Shown here in pieces: positions 1-7,494 of a stretch of DNA of 9,164 nt. Under the pieces are notes generated by a model that searched no databases, was not told the DNA's origin, and was given only the letters and a program-made list of their open reading frames with translations. Made by a program: the position numbers and the translations under genes. This stretch comes from Verrucomicrobia bacterium UBA1412 (GTDB lineage: Bacteria > Verrucomicrobiota > Verrucomicrobiia > Limisphaerales > UBA1412): contig DBPU01000062.1 of NCBI GenBank assembly GCA_002305615.1, positions 1 to 9,164 on the forward strand. Direction: 5' to 3'. The first letter of the stretch is position 1. The number at the start of each line of letters is the position of its first letter.

Positions 1-700
1 GTGCAACCACCTTGGCCCCGGGATATTCTTTCCTCTTTTCGGCAATGGCTTCGGCCGTAAATTGGGTATGGACGTAACAGTAGCCGGGCCAGAGAAGCAT
101 CTCGCGTCCGGTCTTCTCCATCACCCAGGAGCCGAGATTCTGATCGGGAGTGAAGAGGATGGGGCGATCTTTCGGGCTGGCCGCCACGATTTTATCCGCA
201 TTGCCGCTGGTGCAGATCACGTCCGAGAGCGTCTTCACTTCGGAGGAGCAGTTGATATAGGAGATGACATAAAGCTCGGGGTGCTTCTCCTTCAATTTTC
301 TCAGCTCTTCAGCCGGGCAGCATTCTTCCAGGCAGCATCCAGCGTTTGCATCGGGCAGGATAACGGTGCGGTCCGGGTTCAGGATTTTCGCGGTTTCGGC
401 CATGAAATTGACCCCGCAGAAGAGGATGACTTTGGCATCGGTCTTGGCGGCTTCGCGAGAGAGCCCGAGGGAATCTCCCACATAGTCGGCAACATCCTGA
501 ATTTCTTTAATTTGATAATTGTGAGCCAGGATAATTGCCTGATGTTTCTCCTTGAGACGGCGGATTTCTGCCTGGCGCTCTGCGATCCATTCCGGCGAAA
601 AAGAAGGGGCCGGTATCTCGATCTGGAAGGGATTTGCGCATTCGCAGTAACCCACGTTCTGGCAGTGGCGAACGAGAAAATCAGGAATTTCGATATCCAT
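1..700 (-). CDS. nadA: Quinolinate synthase NadA (partial, C-terminus outside window)
   Basis: NadA condenses iminoaspartate with dihydroxyacetone phosphate to quinolinate in de novo NAD synthesis, using a 4Fe-4S cluster in the cytoplasm. The complement of bases 2-700 reads as 233 open codons beginning MDIEIPDFLV and running off the left edge. Family hallmarks are visible: LAHNYQ (residues 59-63 region), a GDSL segment near 75-79, FCGVNFMAETAKIL (94-107), DANAGCC (117-123), ICTSGNA (162-168), TPDQNLGSWV (184-193) and WPGYCYVH (204-211). By comparison with E. coli NadA (Cys113, Cys200, Cys297), cluster ligands one and two should be C122 and C208; the third lies outside. The ATG at 700 has no clear Shine-Dalgarno. 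A TTG 36 nt upstream is the only in-frame alternative before a TAG stop. The protein is unusually Cys-rich: C13, C19 and C21 near the N-terminus, plus C123 and C127 beside the first ligand. It is transcribed divergently from recJ. Confidence 0.96.
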   Translation of the reverse strand, partial: MDIEIPDFLVRHCQNVGYCECANPFQIEIPAPSFSPEWIAERQAEIRRLKEKHQAIILAHNYQIKEIQDVADYVGDSLGLSREAAKTDAKVILFCGVNFMAETAKILNPDRTVILPDANAGCCLEECCPAEELRKLKEKHPELYVISYINCSSEVKTLSDVICTSGNADKIVAASPKDRPILFTPDQNLGSWVMEKTGREMLLWPGYCYVHTQFTAEAIAEKRKEYPGAKVVA

Positions 701-934
701 AGGCCGAACAATAGCAGAAGGAGGGGCGCTCTTCAAGGAAGACTAGGGCCTGTCGGGTGGTCGGGCTCGCGAGGAAATTATTGAGGATAAGATAGTTTTT
801 AGGGGTATATAAGTCCCTGAAAATCAATTTAATCATAAAATTTCAAAGAATGATTATTCTGTGCCGTTCCCGAAAGAGATTCTTCATTTTAGCATTTATA
901 TGTGGGCGGAATTTTGGCAGAATTGCAGGGGCCA
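701..934. promoter_or_regulatory. Divergent nadA/recJ intergenic region, AT-rich
   Basis: This spacer lies between the nadA start (leftward) and the preferred recJ start (rightward), so promoters for both should be here. Bases about 781-900 are clearly more AT-rich than the coding DNA. Candidate boxes exist but none is convincing: TATATA at 806-811 on the plus strand behind TTGAGG at 781-786 (19-bp spacing), and TATGAT on the minus strand at 832-837 without a good -35. No strong palindromic operator (for example an NadR-type or NrtR-type site) and no riboswitch fold was recognised. I infer the regulatory role from gene orientation and base composition only. Confidence 0.4.
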
Positions 935-2686
935 ATGCGCTATTTTTGGAAATTTCATGACTTTGAGCCAGTTGCAGTTGAGGAGCTCGCCGCCCGGTTG
1001 GGAGTGAGCCCCTTGATGGCGCGTTGTCTTTGGAACCGGCGGGTGAGGACAGCTGAAGAGGCGGAGAGCTTTCTCGAACCTTTTTTAAAAAAGCTGGGTG
1101 ATCCGTTTCTGATTCCCGATATGGAAAAGGCGGTCACGCGTCTGCTCCTGGCAAAGGAACTTGGGGAACCAGTCACGATTTTTGGTGATTACGATGCAGA
1201 TGGGATTACCGCCGCGGCTATCTTAAGCGAATTTTTCTCGGTACTGGGCTGGAATTTCCAGGGCAGCTACCTGCCTATCCGGATGGAGGAGGGCTACGGG
1301 CTTTCGGAAGAGGGGATCGATCACTGTCTGAAGAGCTACCCGGAGACGCGTGTGCTCCTGGCCGTAGATTGCGGCTCCACTTCTTCCAAGGGGATTGAGC
1401 GTCTTCAGAGGGGAGGTCTCGATGTTATCGTTCTTGACCATCATCAGATAGACCATGCGGAGAGGCCCAATCCTTATGCGTTGGTCAATCCGCGCAATAT
1501 CCCGGAGGGAGAGCCGCCGCAGCGACAACTCAAAGAGCTGCAAGCGCTCTGCTCGGCCGGTCTGGCCTTCAAGCTGGCCCATGCGATTTTGAAGAAAGGC
1601 CGCCTCGCCAATGAGGAATGGGCCGAAAAATTTGACCTCAAGGAGGTTCTGGACCTGGTCGCGCTGGGGACCATTGCCGATCTCGTCAAGCTCAAGGGAG
1701 AGAACCGGATTTTCGTGGCGCACGGCCTGAAGAGAATCGCCCAGACCCGACGCCTGGGGCTGCAGGAGCTTTTGAATTCGAGCCGTCGCCGGGTGGTTTC
1801 GGTGGATGACGTCTCTTTCTACCTGGCTCCCCGGCTCAATGCGGCCGGGCGCCTGGAGGATGCTCAGGTGGCGCTGGAGCTCCTGACGACTCCGGACCCG
1901 GGGCTGGCCCAGTGCCTGGCACAGCAATTGGAGCAGGTGAACCAGGAGCGCAAAGGGTTGCAGAATCGAATCGCCGAGGAGGTGATCAGCCGGGTGAAGC
2001 GTAATTTCAACCCGGAAAAGGATTTCGTGATTGTAGAGGGGAGCTTCGATTGGCACATTGGCGTCATCGGCATTGCGGCGGCCCAAGTGGCCAAGCAATT
2101 TCGGCGGCCGGTGGTCATCCTGGGCGGTAACGGCCAGAACTGGCGCGGCTCCTGCCGGAGTGTGGATGGTTTCGATATGGCTGAGGCCCTGCGGCAATGC
2201 GAGGGGCTGCTCCTGAACCACGGAGGCCACTCGATGGCGGCCGGTGTGGAGCTCGAGCTCAATCAGCTGGAGAGCTTCCGCCAATGCCTGAACCAGGTGG
2301 CCCACAAAGCGCTGGGGACTAAGGTCGTTAAGCCGAATCTGCTCCTGGATGCGGAAGTGAAGTTCTGCCAGATTACCCCCGAGAACCTCAAAGAGCTCCT
2401 CCGGCTGGCACCCTTCGGAATGGGCAATCCCTCCCTGACTTTTGCCGTTCGCGGCGCGCGGATGGCCCGGCCCTGGCGGAAATTCGGGCAGATGCAGCGG
2501 CACCTGAAATTATTTTTGAATGATGGCAGCGCGGAAACCGTCGAAGGAGTGATATGGAATTTCGAGGAGCCGCTTCCGGAGTTTGGTTCTTTTCTGGATA
2601 TCGCTTTCGAGCCGACGCTTGATAACTTCAGCGGCCAGGAAGTCGTCCGGCTCAAAATACTGGATTGGAAATATAGCGAGGAATAA
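935..2686 (+). CDS. recJ: Single-stranded-DNA-specific exonuclease RecJ
   Basis: RecJ degrades single-stranded DNA 5' to 3' and acts in RecFOR recombination, mismatch repair and stalled-fork processing; it needs Mn/Mg ions. From the ATG at 935 the protein is 583 residues, close to E. coli RecJ (577). DHH-family motifs are in order: FGDYDADG (D85, D87, D89), AVDCG (D145), VLDHHQ (D168-H170), LGTIADLV (D249), LAPRLNAAGR (about 298-306), WHIGVIGIAA (about 373-382), then the DHHA1 motif GSCRS and NHGGHSMAAG (GGH at 430-432). The PFGMGNP segment near 493-499 is typical of the C-terminal OB-like domain. An in-frame GTG at 902 would add 11 residues. I prefer ATG935 because MRYFWKF is the usual RecJ N-terminus and a GGGG-rich stretch sits just before it. 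The RND exporter follows after 61 nt on the same strand. Confidence 0.96.
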   Translation: MRYFWKFHDFEPVAVEELAARLGVSPLMARCLWNRRVRTAEEAESFLEPFLKKLGDPFLIPDMEKAVTRLLLAKELGEPVTIFGDYDADGITAAAILSEFFSVLGWNFQGSYLPIRMEEGYGLSEEGIDHCLKSYPETRVLLAVDCGSTSSKGIERLQRGGLDVIVLDHHQIDHAERPNPYALVNPRNIPEGEPPQRQLKELQALCSAGLAFKLAHAILKKGRLANEEWAEKFDLKEVLDLVALGTIADLVKLKGENRIFVAHGLKRIAQTRRLGLQELLNSSRRRVVSVDDVSFYLAPRLNAAGRLEDAQVALELLTTPDPGLAQCLAQQLEQVNQERKGLQNRIAEEVISRVKRNFNPEKDFVIVEGSFDWHIGVIGIAAAQVAKQFRRPVVILGGNGQNWRGSCRSVDGFDMAEALRQCEGLLLNHGGHSMAAGVELELNQLESFRQCLNQVAHKALGTKVVKPNLLLDAEVKFCQITPENLKELLRLAPFGMGNPSLTFAVRGARMARPWRKFGQMQRHLKLFLNDGSAETVEGVIWNFEEPLPEFGSFLDIAFEPTLDNFSGQEVVRLKILDWKYSEE

Positions 2687-2747
2687 CCTCAGCATCCCCT
2701 GTTGAACGTTAAACCGATGTTGACCCAACAAATACTTTTAAGAGAGC

Positions 2748-5471
2748 ATGCTCAAATGGATCAGTAAACTACTGGCCAAGACGGCCAACTGGACGATGCT
2801 TTATCCAAAGCGGATTGTCGTTGCCCAGCTTCTCCTGGCCGTAGTCTCGATCTGGTACACGGTTGAATACCTCCAGTTCAGCACCAACCGCAATGAGCTG
2901 GTGGGCGAGGACCAGAAGTATCATCAGATTTTCCTCAAATATCAGGAAGAATTCCCGAATCAGGATGACATTGTGGTCGTGGTGGAGAGCGACAACTTCG
3001 AGCGCAACCGGATGTTCGTGGAGCTCCTGGGCGCCCGGCTGGAAGCCGAGACCAATCTCTTCACCGATGTGTTCTACAAAGGAGACATGAAGATGATGGG
3101 CAATAAGGCCCTGCTCTTCTCCGATGAAAGAATGTTGATCGATCTGGAGGCCGAGCTCAAAAACTACGCCCCGTTCATTCAGGATTTTGTCGGCATCACC
3201 AATCTGACCGATCTTTTCGATTATGTGAATGACCGCTTCATGCGGGCTCAGAAGGCCGAGACTCAGGAGAACCTGGATATGATCAATACGCTGCCGGCCC
3301 TGGATCGAATCCTCGGCGGAGCTCATGGCGCAGTTACCAAGCCCGGAGTCCCCATGTCGCCCGGTCTGGCAACTCTCTTCGGAAGCGGGGAAGAGGCCGA
3401 GCGGCAGCAGTATATCACGTTTGAAAACGGGAAAATGTACCTGGTTAATCTGCATATCGTTTCAAGCGAATTGGCTCCTGAGGCCGTAAGCCGGTTGCGA
3501 TACCTGGTCGAAGATATCAAAATGCTGGTAGGGGGCGTAAATGTCGGCATCACGGGCGAACCGATTCTGGAGTTTGACGAGATGCAGCAAAGCCAGAAGG
3601 ATACGACTCTCTCGAGCATTGTCTCCCTCATCCTCTGCCTCTTCATCTTCTGCTATGGATACCGGGAGTGGCATCGGCCTGTTGCGGCCACATTCTGCCT
3701 GCTCCTGGGGTTGATCTTTACGATGGGCTGGACCACGCTGGCCATCGGCCGACTGAATCTCCTCACCATTACTTTTCTGCCGATGCTGATCGGTCTGGGA
3801 ATTGATTTCGGCGTCCACCTGGTCAGCCGCTTTGAGGAAGAGCTGGGCAAAGGGCGGCGCCCCTCCAAAGCGATTCATATTTCTCTGGTCAATACGGGGC
3901 TGGGGATTTTCACCGGGGGAATCGCCACGGCCGGAGCGTTCCTGGCGATGGGGCTGGGCAAATTCCAGGGAGTGAAAGAAATGGGGATTATTAGCGGCGG
4001 CGGACTCATCATCTGTCTGGTACCGATGATGACGATTTTGCCGATTCTGCTCCTCAAAGGGGCCCGCTGGAAACGCAAAAAACACGTTGAGAAAAAGATA
4101 TCCCGATTCCGCCAGGAGATCGACCGGCTTTGGTTAAAATTCCCCAAGACGCTTTTTGGGCTCGGCCTGTTGGCGACGGCCGCATCCATCTTGTTTGCAT
4201 TTCCCAGAGCCTATTTTGATTACAACCTGCTCAACATGCAGTCGCGCGGCTTGCCGGCGGTGGTTCTGGAACGTCGATTGATCGATGCCGCCACGCACTC
4301 GGTTATCTACGGGGTCGTCATGGCCAAGGATTCCAAGGAGGCGCTGCGGCTGCAAAAAGAGATGGAGAAGCTCCCCAGCGTCAGCCACGTCCAGTCGGCG
4401 GCACAGTTCATGGAAGACGACCGAGTGAGCGAAAAACTGGAGCGAATCGGCCGCATCAAGGAGATCGCCGAGCCGCTTCAGATACTGCCGCCCGAGCTCA
4501 ACAAGGTGGACGTAGCCCGGCTGGACCAACAGCTTGTGCGTTTGCAGGGGTATGTGAGCTTTGCCATTGGCGAGGTGAAGGATAACCCCGACGAGAAAAA
4601 TCTCCTGGAGACTCTTGAGAAGCTCTCGAATAGAATCGTTGATTTACGGCTCTGCTTCCTGCGTTATGACAACGAAGAGGTCTCCCGCAAGCTGGGCTAC
4701 TACCAGTATTCATTTTTCAAGGATATCTCGGAGACTTTTCAATCGCTGCGGGACCAGGATAACAGCGGCCCTCTGAGGCCGGAGGATTTGCCCAAGCCGC
4801 TCCTGAACCGCTTCGTGAGCAAGAACGGCGTCTATGCGCTGGAGGTCTTCCCTAAGAAAGATGTCTGGCAGCGCGGCAATCAGGAGGAGTTCGTCCGGGA
4901 ACTGCGCTCGGTCTATTCCGAGGTGACCGGCTCGCCCATCCAGCTCTATGAATATACGACGCTGCTCAAAAATAGTTACGTGGAGGCGGCCTGGTATTCC
5001 CTGGGAGCGATTCTGATTCTCCTCTACCTGAGGTTTCGCAATCCCACCTATGTCCTGCTGGCCCTGGTCCCGGTGGCCGTCGGGATGTGCTGGCTGGTCG
5101 GCTGCATGGTGATTTTCTCCATTCCCTTTAATCCGGCCAATATCATGTCGGTGCCGATGACCGTGGGTGTCGGCATCTCGGGCGGAATTCAGATATTGAA
5201 CCGCTATCTCGAGGAGGGTAAACCGATGGTGTTGGCCAACAGTACGGGTCTGGCGGTGATTATCTCGGCCCTGACGACCATTGCCGGCTTCGGCAGTCTT
5301 ATGCTCGGGCGCCATCAGGGAATTCAGAGCCTGGGCTTCGTCATGGGCGTAGGGACTCTGATGTGCATGATCGCGGCACTCACGATTCTCCCGGCCTTGA
5401 TGATTCTCCTCAAACGCATCGGCTGGCTCACCCGCAAAGATAATTTGCAGGAGGGAATTCAACCTGAATAA
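2748..5471 (+). CDS. RND-superfamily (MMPL/HpnN-like) membrane exporter
   Basis: This inner-membrane proton-driven transporter of the RND superfamily has 907 residues and a duplicated layout. One helix (about 23-40) is followed by a soluble loop (44-285) and five helices (about 288-437). A second-half helix (466-486), soluble loop (490-745) and five helices (746-888) follow, giving 12 helices in all. The fourth-helix signature LIGLGIDFGVH (347-356, D353) is characteristic of MMPL and hopanoid-transporter (HpnN) relatives, as is the FDYNLLNMQS segment (490-499) that opens the second loop. The equivalent second-half motif is GVGISGGIQ (807-815), with Ser811 where the Asp would be. The likely substrate class is lipid or hydrophobic (hopanoid, sterol-like or glycolipid), inferred from the family; no hopanoid gene is in view. 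AAGAGAG just before ATG2748 is the ribosome site. The gene lies between recJ and fmt, 17 nt before fmt, probably co-transcribed with it. Ordinary tripartite efflux is less likely because no adaptor or porin gene is adjacent. Confidence 0.85.
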   Translation: MLKWISKLLAKTANWTMLYPKRIVVAQLLLAVVSIWYTVEYLQFSTNRNELVGEDQKYHQIFLKYQEEFPNQDDIVVVVESDNFERNRMFVELLGARLEAETNLFTDVFYKGDMKMMGNKALLFSDERMLIDLEAELKNYAPFIQDFVGITNLTDLFDYVNDRFMRAQKAETQENLDMINTLPALDRILGGAHGAVTKPGVPMSPGLATLFGSGEEAERQQYITFENGKMYLVNLHIVSSELAPEAVSRLRYLVEDIKMLVGGVNVGITGEPILEFDEMQQSQKDTTLSSIVSLILCLFIFCYGYREWHRPVAATFCLLLGLIFTMGWTTLAIGRLNLLTITFLPMLIGLGIDFGVHLVSRFEEELGKGRRPSKAIHISLVNTGLGIFTGGIATAGAFLAMGLGKFQGVKEMGIISGGGLIICLVPMMTILPILLLKGARWKRKKHVEKKISRFRQEIDRLWLKFPKTLFGLGLLATAASILFAFPRAYFDYNLLNMQSRGLPAVVLERRLIDAATHSVIYGVVMAKDSKEALRLQKEMEKLPSVSHVQSAAQFMEDDRVSEKLERIGRIKEIAEPLQILPPELNKVDVARLDQQLVRLQGYVSFAIGEVKDNPDEKNLLETLEKLSNRIVDLRLCFLRYDNEEVSRKLGYYQYSFFKDISETFQSLRDQDNSGPLRPEDLPKPLLNRFVSKNGVYALEVFPKKDVWQRGNQEEFVRELRSVYSEVTGSPIQLYEYTTLLKNSYVEAAWYSLGAILILLYLRFRNPTYVLLALVPVAVGMCWLVGCMVIFSIPFNPANIMSVPMTVGVGISGGIQILNRYLEEGKPMVLANSTGLAVIISALTTIAGFGSLMLGRHQGIQSLGFVMGVGTLMCMIAALTILPALMILLKRIGWLTRKDNLQEGIQPE

Positions 5472-5488
5472 GAACTGAAAAAGGAACG

Positions 5489-6481
5489 GTGGACGCATTG
5501 AAAACGAATTCTGGAGAAGCCTCCCTCATTTTTATGGGGACCCCGGAGCTGGCGGCTTACTGTCTGCGTCGGCTCATCGTCTCATCCGAAGAATCGGGCA
5601 AAGGGCTCTGGAAAGTCACGGGCGTGATTTCCCAGCCCGATAAACCCAAGGGGAGAAAACTGCAGCTTCAGCCCACACCGGTGAAACTCGTCGCCCAGGA
5701 ATTCGGCATCGAATGCTTCCAGCCGCGCCGGGCACGCGACCCGGAGTCGCTGGAGTGGATCGCCCGGCATGAGCCCGATCTCATCATCGTCGCTGCGTAT
5801 GGGCAGATTCTTCCCCAGGCTCTACTGGATATTCCGCGCCTGGGCTGCGTCAATATACATACCTCTCTCTTGCCTCGTTATCGGGGTGCGGCCCCCATCC
5901 AGTGGGCGATTTGCGATGATTGCCCCGAGACCGGAGTCGCCTTGATGAAGATGGATGCCGGGCTGGATACGGGCGATGTGATTTCGACCGCTACGACGCC
6001 GATTTGCGAGTCCGATAACTTCCAGAGCCTGCATGACCGCTTGGCCGATCTGGGTGCAGAGCTGCTCGTGGCGACGCTGCCCGATTACCTGGCCGGACGC
6101 ATTACCCCAGTGCCTCAACCCGAAGGTGAGCACCTCTATGCGCGCAAGATTTGTAAAGAAGATGGGCACCTAAATTGGACCCGGCCGGTTCGCGTGCTTT
6201 CTTGCTGGATTCGTGCCCTGACACCCTGGCCCGGAGCGTTTACCTACCTGCCCGAGGGCGACAAGAAAATCCTCCTCAAAATCTGGGAAGCCGAAGCCGT
6301 CTGCCAAACTCCGCAAGCGCCTCCGGGGACGATTCTGGTGGCTGAGGGCGACGAGCTCCATATCGCCTGCGGGGACGGTATCCTGAAAATTCACAGCCTG
6401 CAGCGCGAAGGCAAAAACCGCCTCACTACCCGGCAGTTCCTCGCCGGCCATCGCTCTCTCCGGGGCACCTGCCTGGAATAG
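5489..6481 (+). CDS. fmt: Methionyl-tRNA formyltransferase
   Basis: Fmt transfers a formyl group from 10-formyltetrahydrofolate to Met-tRNAfMet, making the initiator tRNA for bacterial translation. The protein is 330 residues, near the usual 310-320. Hallmarks are FMGTPELA (15-22), SQPDKPKGR (48-56), AAYGQILP (102-109), VNIHTSLLPRYRGAAPIQ (121-138) and MDAGLDTGD (155-163). The catalytic triad is present as N122, H124 and D160, with the same His-Asp spacing (36) as E. coli H110/D146. The C-terminal OB-like tRNA-binding domain begins around residue 215 (ARKICKEDGHLNW, then RALTPWPGA). The GTG start at 5489 follows an AAGGA box by a short gap; a TTG at 5498 is the only near alternative, and no ATG precedes the FMGTP motif. 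It sits 17 nt after the RND gene, with no def (peptide deformylase) nearby. It is followed by the hairpin-rich convergent spacer. Confidence 0.97.
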   Translation: MDALKTNSGEASLIFMGTPELAAYCLRRLIVSSEESGKGLWKVTGVISQPDKPKGRKLQLQPTPVKLVAQEFGIECFQPRRARDPESLEWIARHEPDLIIVAAYGQILPQALLDIPRLGCVNIHTSLLPRYRGAAPIQWAICDDCPETGVALMKMDAGLDTGDVISTATTPICESDNFQSLHDRLADLGAELLVATLPDYLAGRITPVPQPEGEHLYARKICKEDGHLNWTRPVRVLSCWIRALTPWPGAFTYLPEGDKKILLKIWEAEAVCQTPQAPPGTILVAEGDELHIACGDGILKIHSLQREGKNRLTTRQFLAGHRSLRGTCLE

Positions 6482-6681
6482 CTTTATATCGGGAGCTTAA
6501 AGGCGTCTGAAGCGTTTGCATTTTGCCGGAAGGTTTTTTTTGCATCCGAAGGATGCGCATTCTTAAGGTATGCGGAGCATACCCATCTCATAGCCCGGGG
6601 TCGCCAGACCCCGGGTACCGTCCGGTCCCCACACCTTCCACGACCCTGTAGGGGTCGCATCCGGGACGTCCGGAAAATCGG
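6482..6681. other. Convergent intergenic spacer without genes
   Basis: These 200 nt lie between the fmt stop and the stop of the leftward DUF2520 gene. The first 60 nt hold no clear structure apart from a run of eight T (6534-6541) that is not preceded by a good hairpin. The rest is the hairpin array described separately. I see no coding region on either strand. Confidence 0.8.
6542..6674. repeat. Array of five perfect hairpins in the convergent fmt / DUF2520 spacer
   Basis: Five separate inverted repeats with perfect arms lie head to tail. (A) 6542-6556, arms GCATCC/GGATGC, loop GAA. (B) 6567-6583, arms GGTATGC/GCATACC, loop GGA. (C) 6594-6615, arms CCCGGGGTC/GACCCCGGG, loop GCCA. (D) 6641-6657, arms CGACCC/GGGTCG, loop TGTAG. 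(E) 6660-6674, arms TCCGG/CCGGA, loop GACGT. A smaller ACCG/CGGT pair (6617-6626) lies between C and D. The arms differ in sequence, so this is a mosaic rather than a tandem repeat. It may be a dispersed REP-like or composite palindromic intergenic element, and it may also stop or protect the 3' ends of the two converging transcripts. None of the stems is followed directly by a T run in either direction; the T8 run at 6534-6541 precedes hairpin A. Confidence 0.7.
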
Positions 6682-7494
6682 TCATTCTATGCCCTTTGAT
6701 TTCTCCTGGGCGGCTTCATGAATGCTTTGGCTCATGAGGCGGTAGAGGGTCTGCATCTCGGGCTCGGCGCTCAGGGCATCGAGGTGCTTCTGAATCACGT
6801 TTTCATCATAGCGGATAGCCGGTCCGGTCTGTGCCTCCTGCGGCGGGAGTGAGTGCACTTTGCGGGCGGTTTCATCAATCAGGGGTAGCAATAACTCGAA
6901 GGGCAGACCCTCGGCGGCCAAGAGCTTCTCGGCCAGGGCGTAGCAGTGATTGGTGAAATTGCAGGCGAAAACGGCAGCCATGTGAATCGCCCTGCGCTGC
7001 CGGCTGGAAACTTCCCGGACATTTTCCGAAAGCGTGGAAGCGACTTCTCTGAGCAGGTTCATCTGGGCTGGCGCATTGGCCTCAAGCAGAATCGGGATGG
7101 AGCGGAAATCGACCTGCCGCGCTTTGCTGAAGGTCTGCATCGGGTATAAAACGCCATAGCGCTTCACGCCCGGGATCCGTTCCCAGATATTGAGCGGGAT
7201 GCTGCCGGCGGTGTGGACCCAGAAGCGCTCTTCACGGCCCTTGAGCATTTCGGGCAGGAGCGTCTCCAGAGCCGAGTCCTTCAGAGCGACGATATAGAGC
7301 TCTGCATTGGCGGCCAACTTTTCCGGATTTGTCGTTGCCTCGCAGCCGAGCCGCCCGGCCAGTGCGGAGGCCGATTCTTGGCTGCGGCTATAGACCTGCA
7401 GAATCGGGAACCCGGCCCGGCTCAGAGCGCAGCCCAGATTCGTCGCCAGATTCCCGGCACCGACCAGAACAATCGGAAAAGTGGAAGTCTCCAT
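6682..7494 (-). CDS. Rossmann-fold and DUF2520 domain protein (putative NAD(P)-dependent oxidoreductase)
   Basis: The protein is 270 residues. The N-terminal half is a dinucleotide-binding Rossmann domain: VLVGAGNLATNL (9-20, glycine-rich loop), then VYSRS (34-38, likely contact with the NADP phosphate), LYIVALKD (66-73) and VHTAGSIPL (93-101). The C-terminal half is helical DUF2520: YPMQTFSK (117-124), RAIHMAAVFACNFTNH (168-183), LLPLIDETARK (202-212) and QTGPAIRYD (222-230). This layout resembles F420-dependent NADP oxidoreductase or ketopantoate/pyrroline-carboxylate-reductase relatives, but the substrate of DUF2520 proteins is not known to me. The ATG at 7494 overlaps by one base the stop of the YhcH-family gene upstream (TGATG), so translation is probably coupled; I see no independent Shine-Dalgarno. 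Reading further upstream in this frame (to 7641) only overlaps the YhcH-family gene and looks non-coding. Confidence 0.88.
   Translation of the reverse strand: METSTFPIVLVGAGNLATNLGCALSRAGFPILQVYSRSQESASALAGRLGCEATTNPEKLAANAELYIVALKDSALETLLPEMLKGREERFWVHTAGSIPLNIWERIPGVKRYGVLYPMQTFSKARQVDFRSIPILLEANAPAQMNLLREVASTLSENVREVSSRQRRAIHMAAVFACNFTNHCYALAEKLLAAEGLPFELLLPLIDETARKVHSLPPQEAQTGPAIRYDENVIQKHLDALSAEPEMQTLYRLMSQSIHEAAQEKSKGIE

Noticed and set aside
62..784. 240-codon open frame on the plus strand
   Set aside because: It is the antisense shadow of nadA, whose protein has unmistakable family motifs; the plus-strand translation has none.
1223..2503. 426-codon open frame on the minus strand
   Set aside because: It is antisense to recJ and arises from high third-position GC; its translation is rich in His, Gln and Leu without domain motifs.
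2701..2730. Regulatory dyad or promoter between recJ and the RND gene (TGTTG/CAACA at 2718-2730; TTGAAC at 2702)
   Set aside because: The stem is only 5 bp, and no -10 box lies at proper spacing from the TTGAAC; this is within chance expectation.
4710..5498. 262-codon open frame on the minus strand, inside the RND gene
   Set aside because: It lies opposite the well-supported second half of the exporter, and its His/Gln/Arg-rich composition is typical of a mirror frame.
6531..6556. Intrinsic terminator for fmt from the T8 run at 6534-6541
   Set aside because: The T run comes before, not after, hairpin A, and no stable stem directly precedes the Ts, so the usual hairpin-then-T order is missing.
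6542..6674. CRISPR array
   Set aside because: The palindromes differ in sequence, no direct repeat of constant length separates them and no cas gene is present.
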